From: Martelella alba
GTDB lineage: Bacteria; Pseudomonadota; Alphaproteobacteria; Rhizobiales; Rhizobiaceae
Assembly: GCF_006516955.1 (NCBI RefSeq)
Contig: NZ_VHLG01000010.1
Location: 62,001-126,000 of the forward strand
Length of the DNA: 64,000 nucleotides
Reading direction: 5' to 3'
The position numbers were made by a program, and so were the translations under genes. Below are positions 43,290 to 52,279 of this stretch, piece after piece. The notes under the pieces were generated by a model, which did no database searches, was not told where the DNA came from, and saw only the letters and a list, made by a program, of their open reading frames with translations. The stretch's first letter is position 1. Each line of letters opens with the position of its first letter.

Positions 43290-44478
43290 TCCGAAGTTTC
43301 ACCTCAGGGCCACCGTAGCCGCTGCGACCCTGCTTGCAGCTGGCTCGGCCTTTGCCGATGAGGCTCCGGTTGAAAACGGCGCCTCGCAGGTTGCCATTAC
43401 CATGACAGGTGACGATGGCGGCACCTGCGCCATCGACTTCGACAGCGCCAAGGCCGGTCCGGTCACCTTCAGCGTGACGAACAAGACTGCAACCGCCCTG
43501 ACCGAGGTTGAGCTTCTGAGCGAAAACCGCATCCTTGGCGAAAAGGAAAATCTCGCTCCCGGCCTGCCCAAGGTGTCCTTCACGGTGACGCTTGGCGGCG
43601 GCGACTATCAGATCTATTGCCCGGGTGCTGCCAATGAGCAGGTCGCCTTCACGGTCACCGGCGCACCGACGCCGAAGCCAACCGGCGGCGTCTCCGCCAT
43701 TCTGCAGCAGGGCGCGGACGGTTATGCCAATTATGCCGCCGGCATTGCCGACGCCATGCTGACGGCCGTCGACAAGCTGAAGACCGATATCGATGCTGGC
43801 AATCTGGAAGCTGCCAAGCAGGACTATGCCAAGGCCCGTCCCTTCTACGAACGCATCGAATCCGATGTCGACGGCTTCATCATGCCGGGCTTTGACGTGA
43901 CCGACAATCACGGCAATCTCGACTATCTGATCGACATGCGCGCGTCCAATCTTGACCCGGACGTGGGCTGGCACGGTTTCCACGCCATCGAGCGCGATCT
44001 GTTCGAAAAAGGTGAGATCACCGATGAAACCAAGACACAGGCGGCTGAGCTGCAAACCAATGTCGCCATGCTGATCGACGTTGCCAAGGGCCTGCAATAT
44101 ATGCCGGAAGACCTTGCCAATGGCGCCGCCGGCCTGCTTGAGGAAGTCCAGAGCAACAAGATCACTGGTGAAGAAGAAGCCTATAGCCATATCGACCTGG
44201 TTGATTTCGCCGGCAATGTTGAAGGCGCGCAGCAGGCCTTTGCCTTCCTTCAGCCAGGCATGGAAGAGATCGATCCTGAACTGACGGTTCAGATCAACGA
44301 CCAGTTTGCCAAGGTCAACGCTCTTCTGGAAACCTATCGTGACCCCGACGCACTCGGCGGCTATGTTGTCTACACCGAAGAGCTGCGGGCATCCGACGCC
44401 GCCAAGCTTTCCAAGGCGATCCAGTCGCTGCAGGAGCCGCTGTCGACGATCGCCGAGAAGGTTGCGACCGCACAGTAA
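43273..44478 (+). CDS. efeO: Iron uptake system protein EfeO
   Basis: This 401-residue periplasmic protein has a signal peptide (HLRATVAAATLLAAGSAFA), an N-terminal cupredoxin-like domain (~residues 35-140, GGTCAIDFDSAKAGPVTF, GGDYQIYCPG) and a C-terminal peptidase-M75 (imelysin) domain with the metal motif GWHGFHAIERDLF. EfeO binds and passes iron to EfeU. The ATG at 43273 is the only start that places the signal peptide correctly and lies inside the efeU 3' end. Confidence 0.94.
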   Translation: MSRIHDPKFHLRATVAAATLLAAGSAFADEAPVENGASQVAITMTGDDGGTCAIDFDSAKAGPVTFSVTNKTATALTEVELLSENRILGEKENLAPGLPKVSFTVTLGGGDYQIYCPGAANEQVAFTVTGAPTPKPTGGVSAILQQGADGYANYAAGIADAMLTAVDKLKTDIDAGNLEAAKQDYAKARPFYERIESDVDGFIMPGFDVTDNHGNLDYLIDMRASNLDPDVGWHGFHAIERDLFEKGEITDETKTQAAELQTNVAMLIDVAKGLQYMPEDLANGAAGLLEEVQSNKITGEEEAYSHIDLVDFAGNVEGAQQAFAFLQPGMEEIDPELTVQINDQFAKVNALLETYRDPDALGGYVVYTEELRASDAAKLSKAIQSLQEPLSTIAEKVATAQ

Positions 44479-44565
44479 TTTCTGACATCGTGGCATCCGG
44501 TTCCGCCGGGTGCCACTCAAAGCCGGGCGATGAACCGGAAAACCTTATTTTGACGTGATGCTGCC

Positions 44566-45813
44566 ATGACCCAGTCTTCAGACAAGCCGAACCTTTCCCG
44601 CCGCAATCTCCTGATCGGCGCTGCTGCAAGTCCCATTGGTGCGCTGGCCGTTGCCGCCCCCGCCGCAGCCGAAACACCGCCGGCGCCTGAAGACATGATC
44701 AACCTGTCGGGCGAGGTTCCCTTTTACGGTGATGCGGGCCAAGCCGGGATTGACACCCCGCCGCAGCGTTACGTCCACTACATGACCTTCGATCTGACCA
44801 CCGAAAATCCGCGCGACCTGCAAATGCTGCTGGCGCGCTGGTCCGCGGCCATCGCCCAGATGGCCAAGGGTGGCACGATCGGCCAGGTGGAGCCCAAGCG
44901 GCCAAATGGAATCGGTTTCGACACCGGCGAAGCACTCGATCTCGGCCCCGCCTCGCTTACGGTCACCGTCGGCCTCGGCCCCGGCGTCTTCGACGAGCGG
45001 CTTGGCCTTGCCGACAAGAAGCCCGCCTTGCTGCGCGAATTGAAGCACTTGCCGAGCGACGCCTTCCTGCCGCAATTTACCGGTGGGGATCTGTCATTGC
45101 AGGCCTGTGCCGATGATCCGCAGGTCGCCTATCATGCCATTCGCGATCTCGCCCGCATCGCCAAGGATACAGGTGCGGCCTCGACACGCTGGACAGTGAT
45201 GGGCTTTGGCCGGGCGTCCGCCGGCAAGAACCAGAAGACCCCGCGCAACCTGCTCGGCTACAAGGACGGTACCCGCAATATCACCGAGCGCGAGGATTTC
45301 GACCGCTTCGTCTGGGTCGAGAATGATCCAATCTGGGGTCCGAACGGCAGCTATCAGGTGGCCCGCAAGATCAAGATGCATATCGAGAACTGGGATGTGG
45401 ACCGCGTCAGCGACCAGAATGCCATTTTCGGCCGTTTCAAGGTTTCCGGCGCACCGCTTTCCGGCACCCATGAATTCGATACGCCCGACTTCCACAAGAA
45501 GGACGCGGCAGGCGATTACGTCATCCCGCAGACGTCACATATCAGTCTCGCGGCACACGAAAACAATGATGGGCTGAAGATCCTGCGCCGGTCCTATAAT
45601 TATACCGAAGGCATCAACGAGGTCGGGCTCTTGTCGGCCGGCCTGCTGTTTATCTCCTATCAGAACGACCCGGCCCATTTCGAACAGCTGCAGCAGCGCC
45701 TGGGGGCGGCCGATGCGCTTAACGAATATATCGCCCATATCGGCTCGGCGATCTTCTTTGTTCCGCCTGCGCCGGCTGAAGGCAGCTATATCGGTCAGCT
45801 CCTCTTCGATTGA
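44566..45813 (+). CDS. efeB: Dye-decolorising-type haem peroxidase EfeB, Tat-exported
   Basis: This 415-residue DyP-type peroxidase has a twin-arginine signal (LSRRNLLIGAAASPIGALAV). DyP landmarks are LGYKDGTRN (the GxxDG motif, distal Asp), the region with VARKIKMHIENWD, and SAGLLFISYQNDPAHFE. Periplasmic EfeB oxidises ferrous iron or releases iron from haem to feed EfeO/EfeU. It follows efeO by 87 bp on the same strand, completing efeUOB. Confidence 0.95.
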   Translation: MTQSSDKPNLSRRNLLIGAAASPIGALAVAAPAAAETPPAPEDMINLSGEVPFYGDAGQAGIDTPPQRYVHYMTFDLTTENPRDLQMLLARWSAAIAQMAKGGTIGQVEPKRPNGIGFDTGEALDLGPASLTVTVGLGPGVFDERLGLADKKPALLRELKHLPSDAFLPQFTGGDLSLQACADDPQVAYHAIRDLARIAKDTGAASTRWTVMGFGRASAGKNQKTPRNLLGYKDGTRNITEREDFDRFVWVENDPIWGPNGSYQVARKIKMHIENWDVDRVSDQNAIFGRFKVSGAPLSGTHEFDTPDFHKKDAAGDYVIPQTSHISLAAHENNDGLKILRRSYNYTEGINEVGLLSAGLLFISYQNDPAHFEQLQQRLGAADALNEYIAHIGSAIFFVPPAPAEGSYIGQLLFD

Positions 45814-45820
45814 CAGAAGT

Positions 45821-45847
45821 CTTCAGGGCTCAATTCAGGTCCTGAAG
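45821..45847 (+). terminator. Hairpin after efeB
   Basis: CTTCAGG 45821-45827 pairs perfectly with CCTGAAG 45841-45847, 8 nt after the efeB stop. No T run follows, so it is a weak terminator candidate. Confidence 0.45.
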
Positions 45848-45959
45848 AACCCGCCGGTCAAACCGACCTCGTAGTCCGACGCGTCAAAAAGGAAACGAGA
45901 GATTCGGACTAATCGCCACAGATATTGCGATTTCAAGTGTTAAATCGAACTTTTTAAGC

Positions 45960-46338
45960 TATTGATTTATTTATCAATATGTCGATTTATGCGCCAATTT
46001 CTCTATGTTAGGCTTTACTTCCAAAGCGTTTTGAGCATAATTGCTCTTGTCATGGATCTTTCGGATTGATCCCTATCTGCCTGACCGTAATGGTCATATT
46101 CAGGGATCGGCGGACTGTCACTTTCAGTCCGTGGGCTGTTCTTTGATGCGCAATGCGCATGCTTGCTGCAACGAGCAGTGAGCGCGACCTGTGTGAATAG
46201 CCGTCATCCGCAAAGCAAATTCAACCCAAGGCATTTGCCAGCTGGAAAGCATTCCAGCTGCCGGGCCCCCATGACCTTCAGCCTGGCGCATTGTGCCCTG
46301 CTTCGCGCGGGGCCGAAAACCAACGACCAGAGGTATTG
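45960..46338 (+). promoter_or_regulatory. Long hairpin-rich leader before the NCS1-like permease
   Basis: The 525-bp gap before the permease contains no gene but several perfect inverted repeats in a row: TATTGAT/ATCAATA (45960-45979); GATCCCT 46068-46074 / AGGGATC 46102-46108 enclosing TGACC/GGTCA (46082-46086/46092-46096); CGGACTG 46111-46117 / CAGTCCG 46125-46131; and CAGCTGGAA 46239-46247 / TTCCAGCTG 46252-46260. The first is AT-rich and may be an operator; the others would form a structured 5' leader. It matches no riboswitch class I can recall. Confidence 0.5.
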
Positions 46339-48114
46339 ATGTCGATCGCAGACAGTTCCAGCCCTTCCCTAGAACGTTCATTGCCGAATTCCCATGAAAG
46401 ACAACGCCATCTCAAAGATGCCATCCCGGCAGCAGCCCGCCATGTCAGAGGCTGGCGCTATTTTGCCGGCCTGTTTGGCGGTGAACATATCGCCGCGACG
46501 GAGTTCATCATCGGCGTGACCTTCGTCACCATGGGCGTTGGAACCAAGGAAGTGCTTCTGGGGCTTCTGATCGGCAATCTTCTGGCGGTGCTCAGCTGGA
46601 CACTGGTGACGGCGCCGCTTGCCGTCGAGACGAGACGATCGCTGTTCTTCTATCTCGAACAGATCACCGGGCCTTATTTCAGCAAGATCTATAATTTTGC
46701 GATCCTGTTATTCTACGGCTCGCTGGCAGCGGCGATGATTACGGTCTCGGCCTATGCTCTGCGCTTCGCTTTCGGTCTTCCCGTCCAGCTTGAATGGTAT
46801 CCGACCTCAGGCATGTTCATCTTGATCACATTGCTTCTGGCCGTCGTCGTTGTCGTCGTGGCGGCAAACGGCTTCGAAGCGATGGCGAACTTCGCAACGA
46901 TCTGCTCGCCCTGGATGCTGGTCTGCTTCATTTGCGGCGCGGCCATTGCCCTTCCTGCTCTGGCGCTTCAAACCCACGGAACGACGAGTTTTGGCAGTTT
47001 TTCCGGCTTTCTGGAAACAGCCCACAACACGATCTGGACGGGTACGACGCCGGAAGGCGAAAAGGGTATTTCGGTTTGGGAAGTGGCCGCCTTTGCCTGG
47101 GCCAATGGCGCCATGGTGCATCTCGGTCTGATCGACATGGCGATCTTCCGCTTCGCCCGGCGCAAATCCTATGGCCTGTTTTCAAGTGTGGGCATGTTTC
47201 TCGGCCATTATGTCGGCTGGATCTCCGCCGGCCTGATGGGCGCGGGTGCCGCCTTTCTCATCGGCAAGCCGCTGACCGGACTTGATTCCGCCGATGTTGC
47301 CTTTGCCACGCTTGGATTTGTCGGCATTTTCGTCGTCATCTGCGCCGGCTGGACCACGGCGAATGCCTGCCTCTACCGCGCGGGTCTTGCGGCCAGTACG
47401 CTTCTGCCCAACATGTCCCGCCGCAATGTCACCGCCCTTGTCGGGCTCGTGATTGCAATCGCCGCCTGCTTCCCCTTTGTTGCCCGTTCCGTCATGCCAC
47501 TGACGGTTTATGGTGCCATGCTGCTCTCGCCGATTGGCGCGATCGTCATCGCCGAGCATTATCTTCTGCCGCGTCTCGGCATGACCCGCTACTGGTCAAA
47601 CTATCATCGTCACAGCATGAATACAGCAGCACTTCTGACATGGCTGGTGGCTCTTGCCTTCGCCGTCACGATGCTGATGACCAAAGCGGTGAGCTTCTAC
47701 TTCATCTTCATCCCGGAATATCTGATTTGCCTCGCACTCTATCCTCTGGCTGCCGCCTGGCTTGGCGCTCGCGAGAAGTGGCCGAAGCAGGAAGCCCAGC
47801 AGGCCAGGCGGGAAGAAGCCCTGTCTGCCTATGAAGAAAAGCGGGAAATTCGCGAAGAACTGGCCAGTGACGAAGACGACCCGTCCAACGAGCGGACGGC
47901 CCGGCTTGCCAAATGGCTGCTCGCCGGCGCTGGCATTACGCTGCTGGCCATGCTCGCCGCATCGTTCAGCATTGCGGGCACCGACACGGATGGCAGCGCA
48001 CTGACGGCCATGCGCTCCAGCTTCCAGACCATCGCGATCGTATGCACCATCTGCTACTTCATCCTTGCCTTCCTCGCCATGCGCGTCACGGATGGCAATG
48101 AAAGCGGCGGCTGA
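46339..48114 (+). CDS. NCS1-like (purine-cytosine permease-type) membrane transporter
   Basis: This 591-residue polytopic transporter has ~12 hydrophobic helices, starting with FAGLFGGEHIAATEFIIGVTFVTMGVG, and a helix pattern resembling purine/cytosine permeases and other NCS1 carriers. A charged cytoplasmic stretch between the last helices (residues ~490-535, WPKQEAQQARREEALSAYEEK) is unusual and looks like a coiled coil. ATG 46339 has AGAGGTATTG upstream. It is monocistronic behind a structured leader and convergent with the SDR gene. The substrate is unknown; nucleobase, allantoin-like or amine compounds are typical of the family. Confidence 0.75.
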   Translation: MSIADSSSPSLERSLPNSHERQRHLKDAIPAAARHVRGWRYFAGLFGGEHIAATEFIIGVTFVTMGVGTKEVLLGLLIGNLLAVLSWTLVTAPLAVETRRSLFFYLEQITGPYFSKIYNFAILLFYGSLAAAMITVSAYALRFAFGLPVQLEWYPTSGMFILITLLLAVVVVVVAANGFEAMANFATICSPWMLVCFICGAAIALPALALQTHGTTSFGSFSGFLETAHNTIWTGTTPEGEKGISVWEVAAFAWANGAMVHLGLIDMAIFRFARRKSYGLFSSVGMFLGHYVGWISAGLMGAGAAFLIGKPLTGLDSADVAFATLGFVGIFVVICAGWTTANACLYRAGLAASTLLPNMSRRNVTALVGLVIAIAACFPFVARSVMPLTVYGAMLLSPIGAIVIAEHYLLPRLGMTRYWSNYHRHSMNTAALLTWLVALAFAVTMLMTKAVSFYFIFIPEYLICLALYPLAAAWLGAREKWPKQEAQQARREEALSAYEEKREIREELASDEDDPSNERTARLAKWLLAGAGITLLAMLAASFSIAGTDTDGSALTAMRSSFQTIAIVCTICYFILAFLAMRVTDGNESGG

Positions 48115-48141
48115 ACCCGACGCGGTCTCTTAAGGCAGCGA

Positions 48142-49119
48142 TCACGCCTCAGACAGACGTTTCTCGCTGATCGCCCAGAGCCGCTCTGCTGCATCGTCAT
48201 CCGTCGCGTGGGCATTGACGCCGCGATAGCGCGCATAGGGACTGTCAGGATCGGTTGGCAAGGCGATGTCGCAATCCTCGCAATAGACGCCGGGCTTGCC
48301 GTCCAGCAGTGGAGAGGTCGCCGCAAAGGCCGTTGTCGCCGCACCCTGCTCGGGTGATTTAAACCCCTGGCGGGCGAGTTCCGAGGGCTTGCCATCGGGA
48401 CCGAGCCACCCAAGCGCAATCATCTCTTCCTTGGGCAGGTGGCGCTGGAGCGGCGTGAAAATGCCACCCGGATGAACGGCAAAGGCCAGTCCCCCGGTAT
48501 CGCGAAGCCGCCGCGACAGGGCATTGGCGAAAAGCGCATTGGCCGTTTTCGCCTGGCCATAGGCCACCCATTTGTCATAGGGCGTGTCACGAAAATCCAT
48601 ATCATCCCAATGGATGCCGGATATCTTGTGGCCGGTGGAAGACAGCGCCACGACCCGCACGCCCGGCGAGCGCTTCAGCAATGGCCAGAGCCCTTTGCTG
48701 AGCGCAAAATGACCCATGTGATTGACACCGAACTGCATTTCCCAGCCCGGCCCGGTCCGCATTTCCGGACAGGCCATAATACCCGCATTGTTAATCAGAA
48801 AATCAAGCTTTGGCGTCGCCGCTTCGACCTTTTCGGCAAAGCGGCGTACCGAGGCCAGATCCCCCAGATCCATCGGCATTGTCACCACATCGCCGATAAT
48901 ATCGCCAAGGGCGCCTGCTGCCTTTTCAGGCGAACGCACTGGAATGATGACGTGGACACCCTTGGCGGCGAGCGCGCGGACCAGTTCAAGCCCGATACCG
49001 CTATAGCCGCCGGTGACAATTGCCGTGCGGCCACCAAGGTCTGCACCCGCCAGCACCTCAACAGCCGTGCTCTTTGCCGAAAATCCGGAGCCAACCGGAA
49101 CCTGATCTGATGCACTCAT
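48142..49119 (-). CDS. Short-chain dehydrogenase/reductase (retinol-dehydrogenase-like)
   Basis: This 325-residue SDR has the NAD(P) motif TGGYSGIGLE at residues ~36-45, NNAG, catalytic Ser in VVALSSTGHK, and catalytic Tyr/Lys in YGQAKTAN. PGGIFTPL follows. The length exceeds the classical 250 because of a C-terminal extension (YCEDCDIALPTD), as in the WWOX/retinol dehydrogenase group. It lies between the permease and the MarR gene, head-to-tail with MarR. The physiological substrate is unknown. Confidence 0.9.
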   Translation of the reverse strand: MSASDQVPVGSGFSAKSTAVEVLAGADLGGRTAIVTGGYSGIGLELVRALAAKGVHVIIPVRSPEKAAGALGDIIGDVVTMPMDLGDLASVRRFAEKVEAATPKLDFLINNAGIMACPEMRTGPGWEMQFGVNHMGHFALSKGLWPLLKRSPGVRVVALSSTGHKISGIHWDDMDFRDTPYDKWVAYGQAKTANALFANALSRRLRDTGGLAFAVHPGGIFTPLQRHLPKEEMIALGWLGPDGKPSELARQGFKSPEQGAATTAFAATSPLLDGKPGVYCEDCDIALPTDPDSPYARYRGVNAHATDDDAAERLWAISEKRLSEA

Positions 49120-49193
49120 CGAAACCTCCCGAAACAGACGCGCAGTGTTGCCAAGAGATGAGACCCTGTCAACGCCCGCCGGGCCGGGCAGGC

Positions 49194-49673
49194 TCAGCCG
49201 CGCGCGATATCGTCCGGCACCCGGCGCAAGGGCGCTCGTGACAATTCGTTATTGGCATCCGTCAGCTTGCGCAAGAGCACCAGAAAGGTTTCGAGCTCGT
49301 CATCCGAAAGCTCCTTCAGGATGGTCTTCTGCGTCTTGAACACGGACGGCCGGACCGCATCAAGAAAGCGCTGACCCTCATCGGAGAGCTTCAGACTGCG
49401 CGCCCGCCGGTCAGAGGGGCTGACGCGCCGTTCGATCAGGCCGCGCCCTTCGAGCCGTGAAATCACGCCGCCTATGGTCACCCGGTCATAGGCAATCAGG
49501 CCGGCCAGCGTTGCCTGGTCGATGCCAGGATGATTTTCCAGCATGGCCAATACGGCAAATTGCACCGGCGTCAGCTCAAAACCTGCCGTGCCCGTCTCCG
49601 TGATGAAGGCCGACACCGCGATCTGCTGCAAACGGCGGATCAGGTGGCCCGGTAAGTCGTCCAGATTGGTCAT
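49194..49673 (-). CDS. MarR-family regulator of the gentisate operon
   Basis: This 159-residue winged-helix regulator (LTPVQFAVLAMLENHPGIDQATLAGLIAYDRVTIGGVISRL, RRVSPSDRRARSLKLSDEG with the conserved DxR wing) is divergent from the gentisate dioxygenase operon. Two TAGTAAGYATAC direct repeats in the shared promoter are its probable targets. MarR repressors of aromatic pathways usually release DNA on binding the aromatic substrate (family knowledge). Confidence 0.92.
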   Translation of the reverse strand: MTNLDDLPGHLIRRLQQIAVSAFITETGTAGFELTPVQFAVLAMLENHPGIDQATLAGLIAYDRVTIGGVISRLEGRGLIERRVSPSDRRARSLKLSDEGQRFLDAVRPSVFKTQKTILKELSDDELETFLVLLRKLTDANNELSRAPLRRVPDDIARG

Positions 49674-49803
49674 GTTTTCCCCTCTAGCCTATCCCCGATC
49701 AAAACGAAATCATTTTCCCGGCGCAACGCTTCTCATCGCTGCAATCCGCCCGTTCTTTCGCGCTGGCTAGCGCAAGCGGCGGCATCACGGCTCTCCGTCA
49801 TAT

Positions 49804-49854
49804 TAGTAAGCATACATATTAAATATTGACATTGGTCAAGATAGTAAGTATACG
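49804..49854 (+). promoter_or_regulatory. Gentisate operon promoter with paired MarR-type sites
   Basis: Direct repeats TAGTAAGCATAC (49804-49815) and TAGTAAGTATAC (49842-49853) lie 38 bp apart. A sigma70-like promoter TTGACA (49826-49831), 17-nt spacer, TATACG (49849-49854) places its -10 inside the second repeat. A TTGAC-N4-GTCAA inverted repeat (49826-49839) overlaps the -35. This arrangement suits repression by the divergent MarR protein. Confidence 0.65.
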
Positions 49855-49887
49855 ACGCATAATATCGAGCTAAGGAGGAGATGTTCG

Positions 49888-50964
49888 ATGGATATGTCGC
49901 AGCCCGAAGACAGCGCCGAGCTCAAGGCGCTCTACGAGGCCTTTCGCCAGAACCACCTCAATCCGCTCTGGACCCAGATCGGCGATCTGATGCCGGTCCA
50001 TCCCAAGCCCAAAGCTGTGGCGCATGTATGGAAATGGTCGGAGCTTTATCCGCTGGCACAGCAATCCGGTGAACTTGTACCCGTCGGACGCGGCGGGGAA
50101 CGCCGTGCGATCGGCCTTGCCAATCCCGGCCTCGGTGGCGAGGCCTATATCTCACCGACGCTCTGGTGCGCCATTCAGTATCTTGGCGCCAAGGAAACGG
50201 CGCCGGAACATCGCCATTCGCAAAATGCCTTCCGCTTTGTCGTAGAAGGCGAAGGCGTGTGGACGGTCGTCAACGGCGATCCGGTGCGCATGAGCCGCGG
50301 TGATTTTCTACTCACGCCCGGCTGGAATTTCCACGGCCATCACAATGAGACCGATCAGCCTATGGCCTGGATCGATGGTCTCGACATCCCCTTCTCCTAT
50401 CAGAATGATGTCGGCTTTTTCGAATATGGCTCCGACCGGGTGACCGATTATGCGACGCCGGACTTTTCGCGCGGCGAAAGGCTCTGGTGCCATCCCGGCC
50501 TGCGGCCGCTGTCGGGGCTGGAAAACACGGTCAGTTCGCCGATCGGTGCCTATCGCTGGGAGTTTACCGACCGGGCGCTCACCGAACAGCTACTGCTGGA
50601 AGAAGAGGGCCAGCCCGCGACCTATGGCCAGGGTCATGCCGCCATCCGCTATGTCAATCCGACCACCGGCGGCGATGTCATGCCGACAATCAGGGCCGAA
50701 TTCCACCGCCTGCGTGAAGGCGTTGAAACGGCAACCCGGCGCGAGGTCGGCTCCACCGTGTTCCAGGTCTTCGAAGGCCGTGGCGCTGTTGTCATGAACG
50801 GCGAACGCAAAATCATCGAGAAGGGCGACATCTTCGTCATCCCATCCTGGGTGGCCTGGTCGCTGGAGGCGGAAACGCCATTCGACCTCTTCCGCTTCTC
50901 CGATGCGCCGATCATGGAGCGGCTCAATTTCGCCCGCACCCTGGTTGAAGAAGCTGCAGCATGA
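49888..50964 (+). CDS. Gentisate 1,2-dioxygenase
   Basis: This 358-residue bicupin Fe(II) enzyme cleaves gentisate to maleylpyruvate. The first cupin has the iron ligands in EHRHSQNAFRFVVEGEG and GWNFHGHHNE; the second is VFQVFEGRGAVVMNGERK. The length is typical (~350). The ATG at 49888 follows AAGGAGGAGATG, a very strong ribosome site. It is the first gene of the gentisate operon and overlaps the next gene by 4 nt. Confidence 0.95.
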   Translation: MDMSQPEDSAELKALYEAFRQNHLNPLWTQIGDLMPVHPKPKAVAHVWKWSELYPLAQQSGELVPVGRGGERRAIGLANPGLGGEAYISPTLWCAIQYLGAKETAPEHRHSQNAFRFVVEGEGVWTVVNGDPVRMSRGDFLLTPGWNFHGHHNETDQPMAWIDGLDIPFSYQNDVGFFEYGSDRVTDYATPDFSRGERLWCHPGLRPLSGLENTVSSPIGAYRWEFTDRALTEQLLLEEEGQPATYGQGHAAIRYVNPTTGGDVMPTIRAEFHRLREGVETATRREVGSTVFQVFEGRGAVVMNGERKIIEKGDIFVIPSWVAWSLEAETPFDLFRFSDAPIMERLNFARTLVEEAAA

Positions 50965-51545
50965 CGAGCCTTGATGACGCCCGCCGCGCGCTGATGGCAC
51001 GGCAGGGCTCTGGCGCACGCTATGATGCGCCGGAAGCCCCTGCCGATATGCTTCATCTCGCCCGCACCGGCACAGCCTATTTCGCCCGCTTTTTGAACCG
51101 GCTTCCGGATCGGGCGCTCTATGAACCGCTGCGTGCCGATGGCCTGACGCCTGCTCATGTGATCTCGGCCATCTCCTATCAGGCGCGCGCCATTGCCCGA
51201 CAGGCCGAAGCCATCACGGCGGGGGATACCATCCCGCCGCTTTATGACAGTCAGGCCGCTCTGAAGGCGATGATCGATCTCGGCGCCACGTTGCCGGCAC
51301 GGGCGCTCAGGCATCTGTTCGACCATGCGAGTGTTCACCTGAACGTGGTCTGGCGCGATCTGCCGGGCGATGGCTGGCAGGTTCTGGTCCCCGGCATTGA
51401 CGGGACCATGCATGCCTTTGCCGACACAGTCCGCACCAGAGCCTGCAGTATTTGGGCAGCAGCTTTCGATCTCGGCAACGGTGCGCGAAAGCGCGATCTG
51501 CCGGTAGCACTTCTTGCCGCCGGTTGCAGTGAATTTACCGCATAA
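50961..51545 (+). CDS. Maleylpyruvate isomerase, DinB/MDMPI-type
   Basis: This 194-residue four-helix-bundle protein of the DinB/MDMPI (mycothiol-dependent maleylpyruvate isomerase N-terminal) superfamily has metal-ligand His residues in ADMLHLARTGTAYF and LRHLFDHASVHLNVVWRDLP. Such proteins convert maleylpyruvate to fumarylpyruvate in gentisate pathways, mycothiol-dependently in actinobacteria. This organism is not expected to make mycothiol, so another thiol or none may be used. A GST-type isomerase is also encoded nearby (52276-52926), giving two unrelated candidates for one step. Confidence 0.75.
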   Translation: MTSLDDARRALMARQGSGARYDAPEAPADMLHLARTGTAYFARFLNRLPDRALYEPLRADGLTPAHVISAISYQARAIARQAEAITAGDTIPPLYDSQAALKAMIDLGATLPARALRHLFDHASVHLNVVWRDLPGDGWQVLVPGIDGTMHAFADTVRTRACSIWAAAFDLGNGARKRDLPVALLAAGCSEFTA

Positions 51546-51577
51546 ATGCGGCAAGACGACGTGAAAGGACATTACCG

Positions 51578-52279
51578 ATGACCAAAGAGGCACTCTTTCC
51601 CTCCCCCGCCTGGCCGACCATTCCGGTTGAAGGCGAGACCCGTGAATATCCGGTCCATCGCATCTTCTGCGTTGGCCGCAATTACGCCGCCCATGCCGCA
51701 GAGATGGGCGTTGAGGTTGACCGTGAAGCACCCTTCTACTTCACCAAATCGGCGCTGATGACCGAGGCCACCGGCACTACGGTCGCCTATCCGCCGGGCA
51801 CGGAGAATTTCCACTACGAGATGGAACTGGTCATCGTCATCGGTGCGAAAATCTTCCGGGCAGACCGCGATAGCGCACGCGCCGCGATCTATGGCTATGC
51901 CTGCGGCCTCGACATGACCCGGCGCGACCTGCAGCTTGCCGCACGCGCCAAGCAGCGTCCCTGGGATCTTGGCAAGGATGTCGAACAGTCCGCCGTCTTC
52001 GCCGCGATTACGAAAGCTGATGCCTTCGGCGCAATCGGCCCACAGCGGATCCACCTCGAAGTCAATGGCGCGGTCAAGCAGGATGCCCACCTTTCCGATC
52101 TCATCTGGAAGGTTGACGAGATCGTATCCGACCTTTCGAAATTCTATCACCTCGCCCCCGGCGACGTGATCATGACCGGCACGCCGGCCGGTGTCGGCGC
52201 GGTTGTTCCCGGGGACGTGATTACCGGCGGTATTGACGGTCTTCAGCCGGTTAAGCTGACGATCGGGGCAGCGGAATGA
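51578..52279 (+). CDS. Fumarylpyruvate hydrolase (FAH family)
   Basis: This 233-residue FAA-hydrolase-family enzyme splits fumarylpyruvate into fumarate and pyruvate. It has IFCVGRNYAAHAAEMG and the metal ligands in FHYEMELVIVIG (E-x-E). DMTRRDLQ, and GDVIMTGTPAGVG near the C-terminus, are typical. It overlaps the GST-type isomerase by 4 nt, the same pair order seen in nag-type gentisate clusters. Confidence 0.93.
   Translation: MTKEALFPSPAWPTIPVEGETREYPVHRIFCVGRNYAAHAAEMGVEVDREAPFYFTKSALMTEATGTTVAYPPGTENFHYEMELVIVIGAKIFRADRDSARAAIYGYACGLDMTRRDLQLAARAKQRPWDLGKDVEQSAVFAAITKADAFGAIGPQRIHLEVNGAVKQDAHLSDLIWKVDEIVSDLSKFYHLAPGDVIMTGTPAGVGAVVPGDVITGGIDGLQPVKLTIGAAE

Noticed and set aside
45960-45979. 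TATTGAT/ATCAATA palindrome as a RirA iron-responsive operator
   Set aside because: The TGA-N8-TCA spacing differs by one from the TGA-N9-TCA I recall for the rhizobial box, and it lies after efeB rather than before efeU. Kept only as an AT-rich palindrome.
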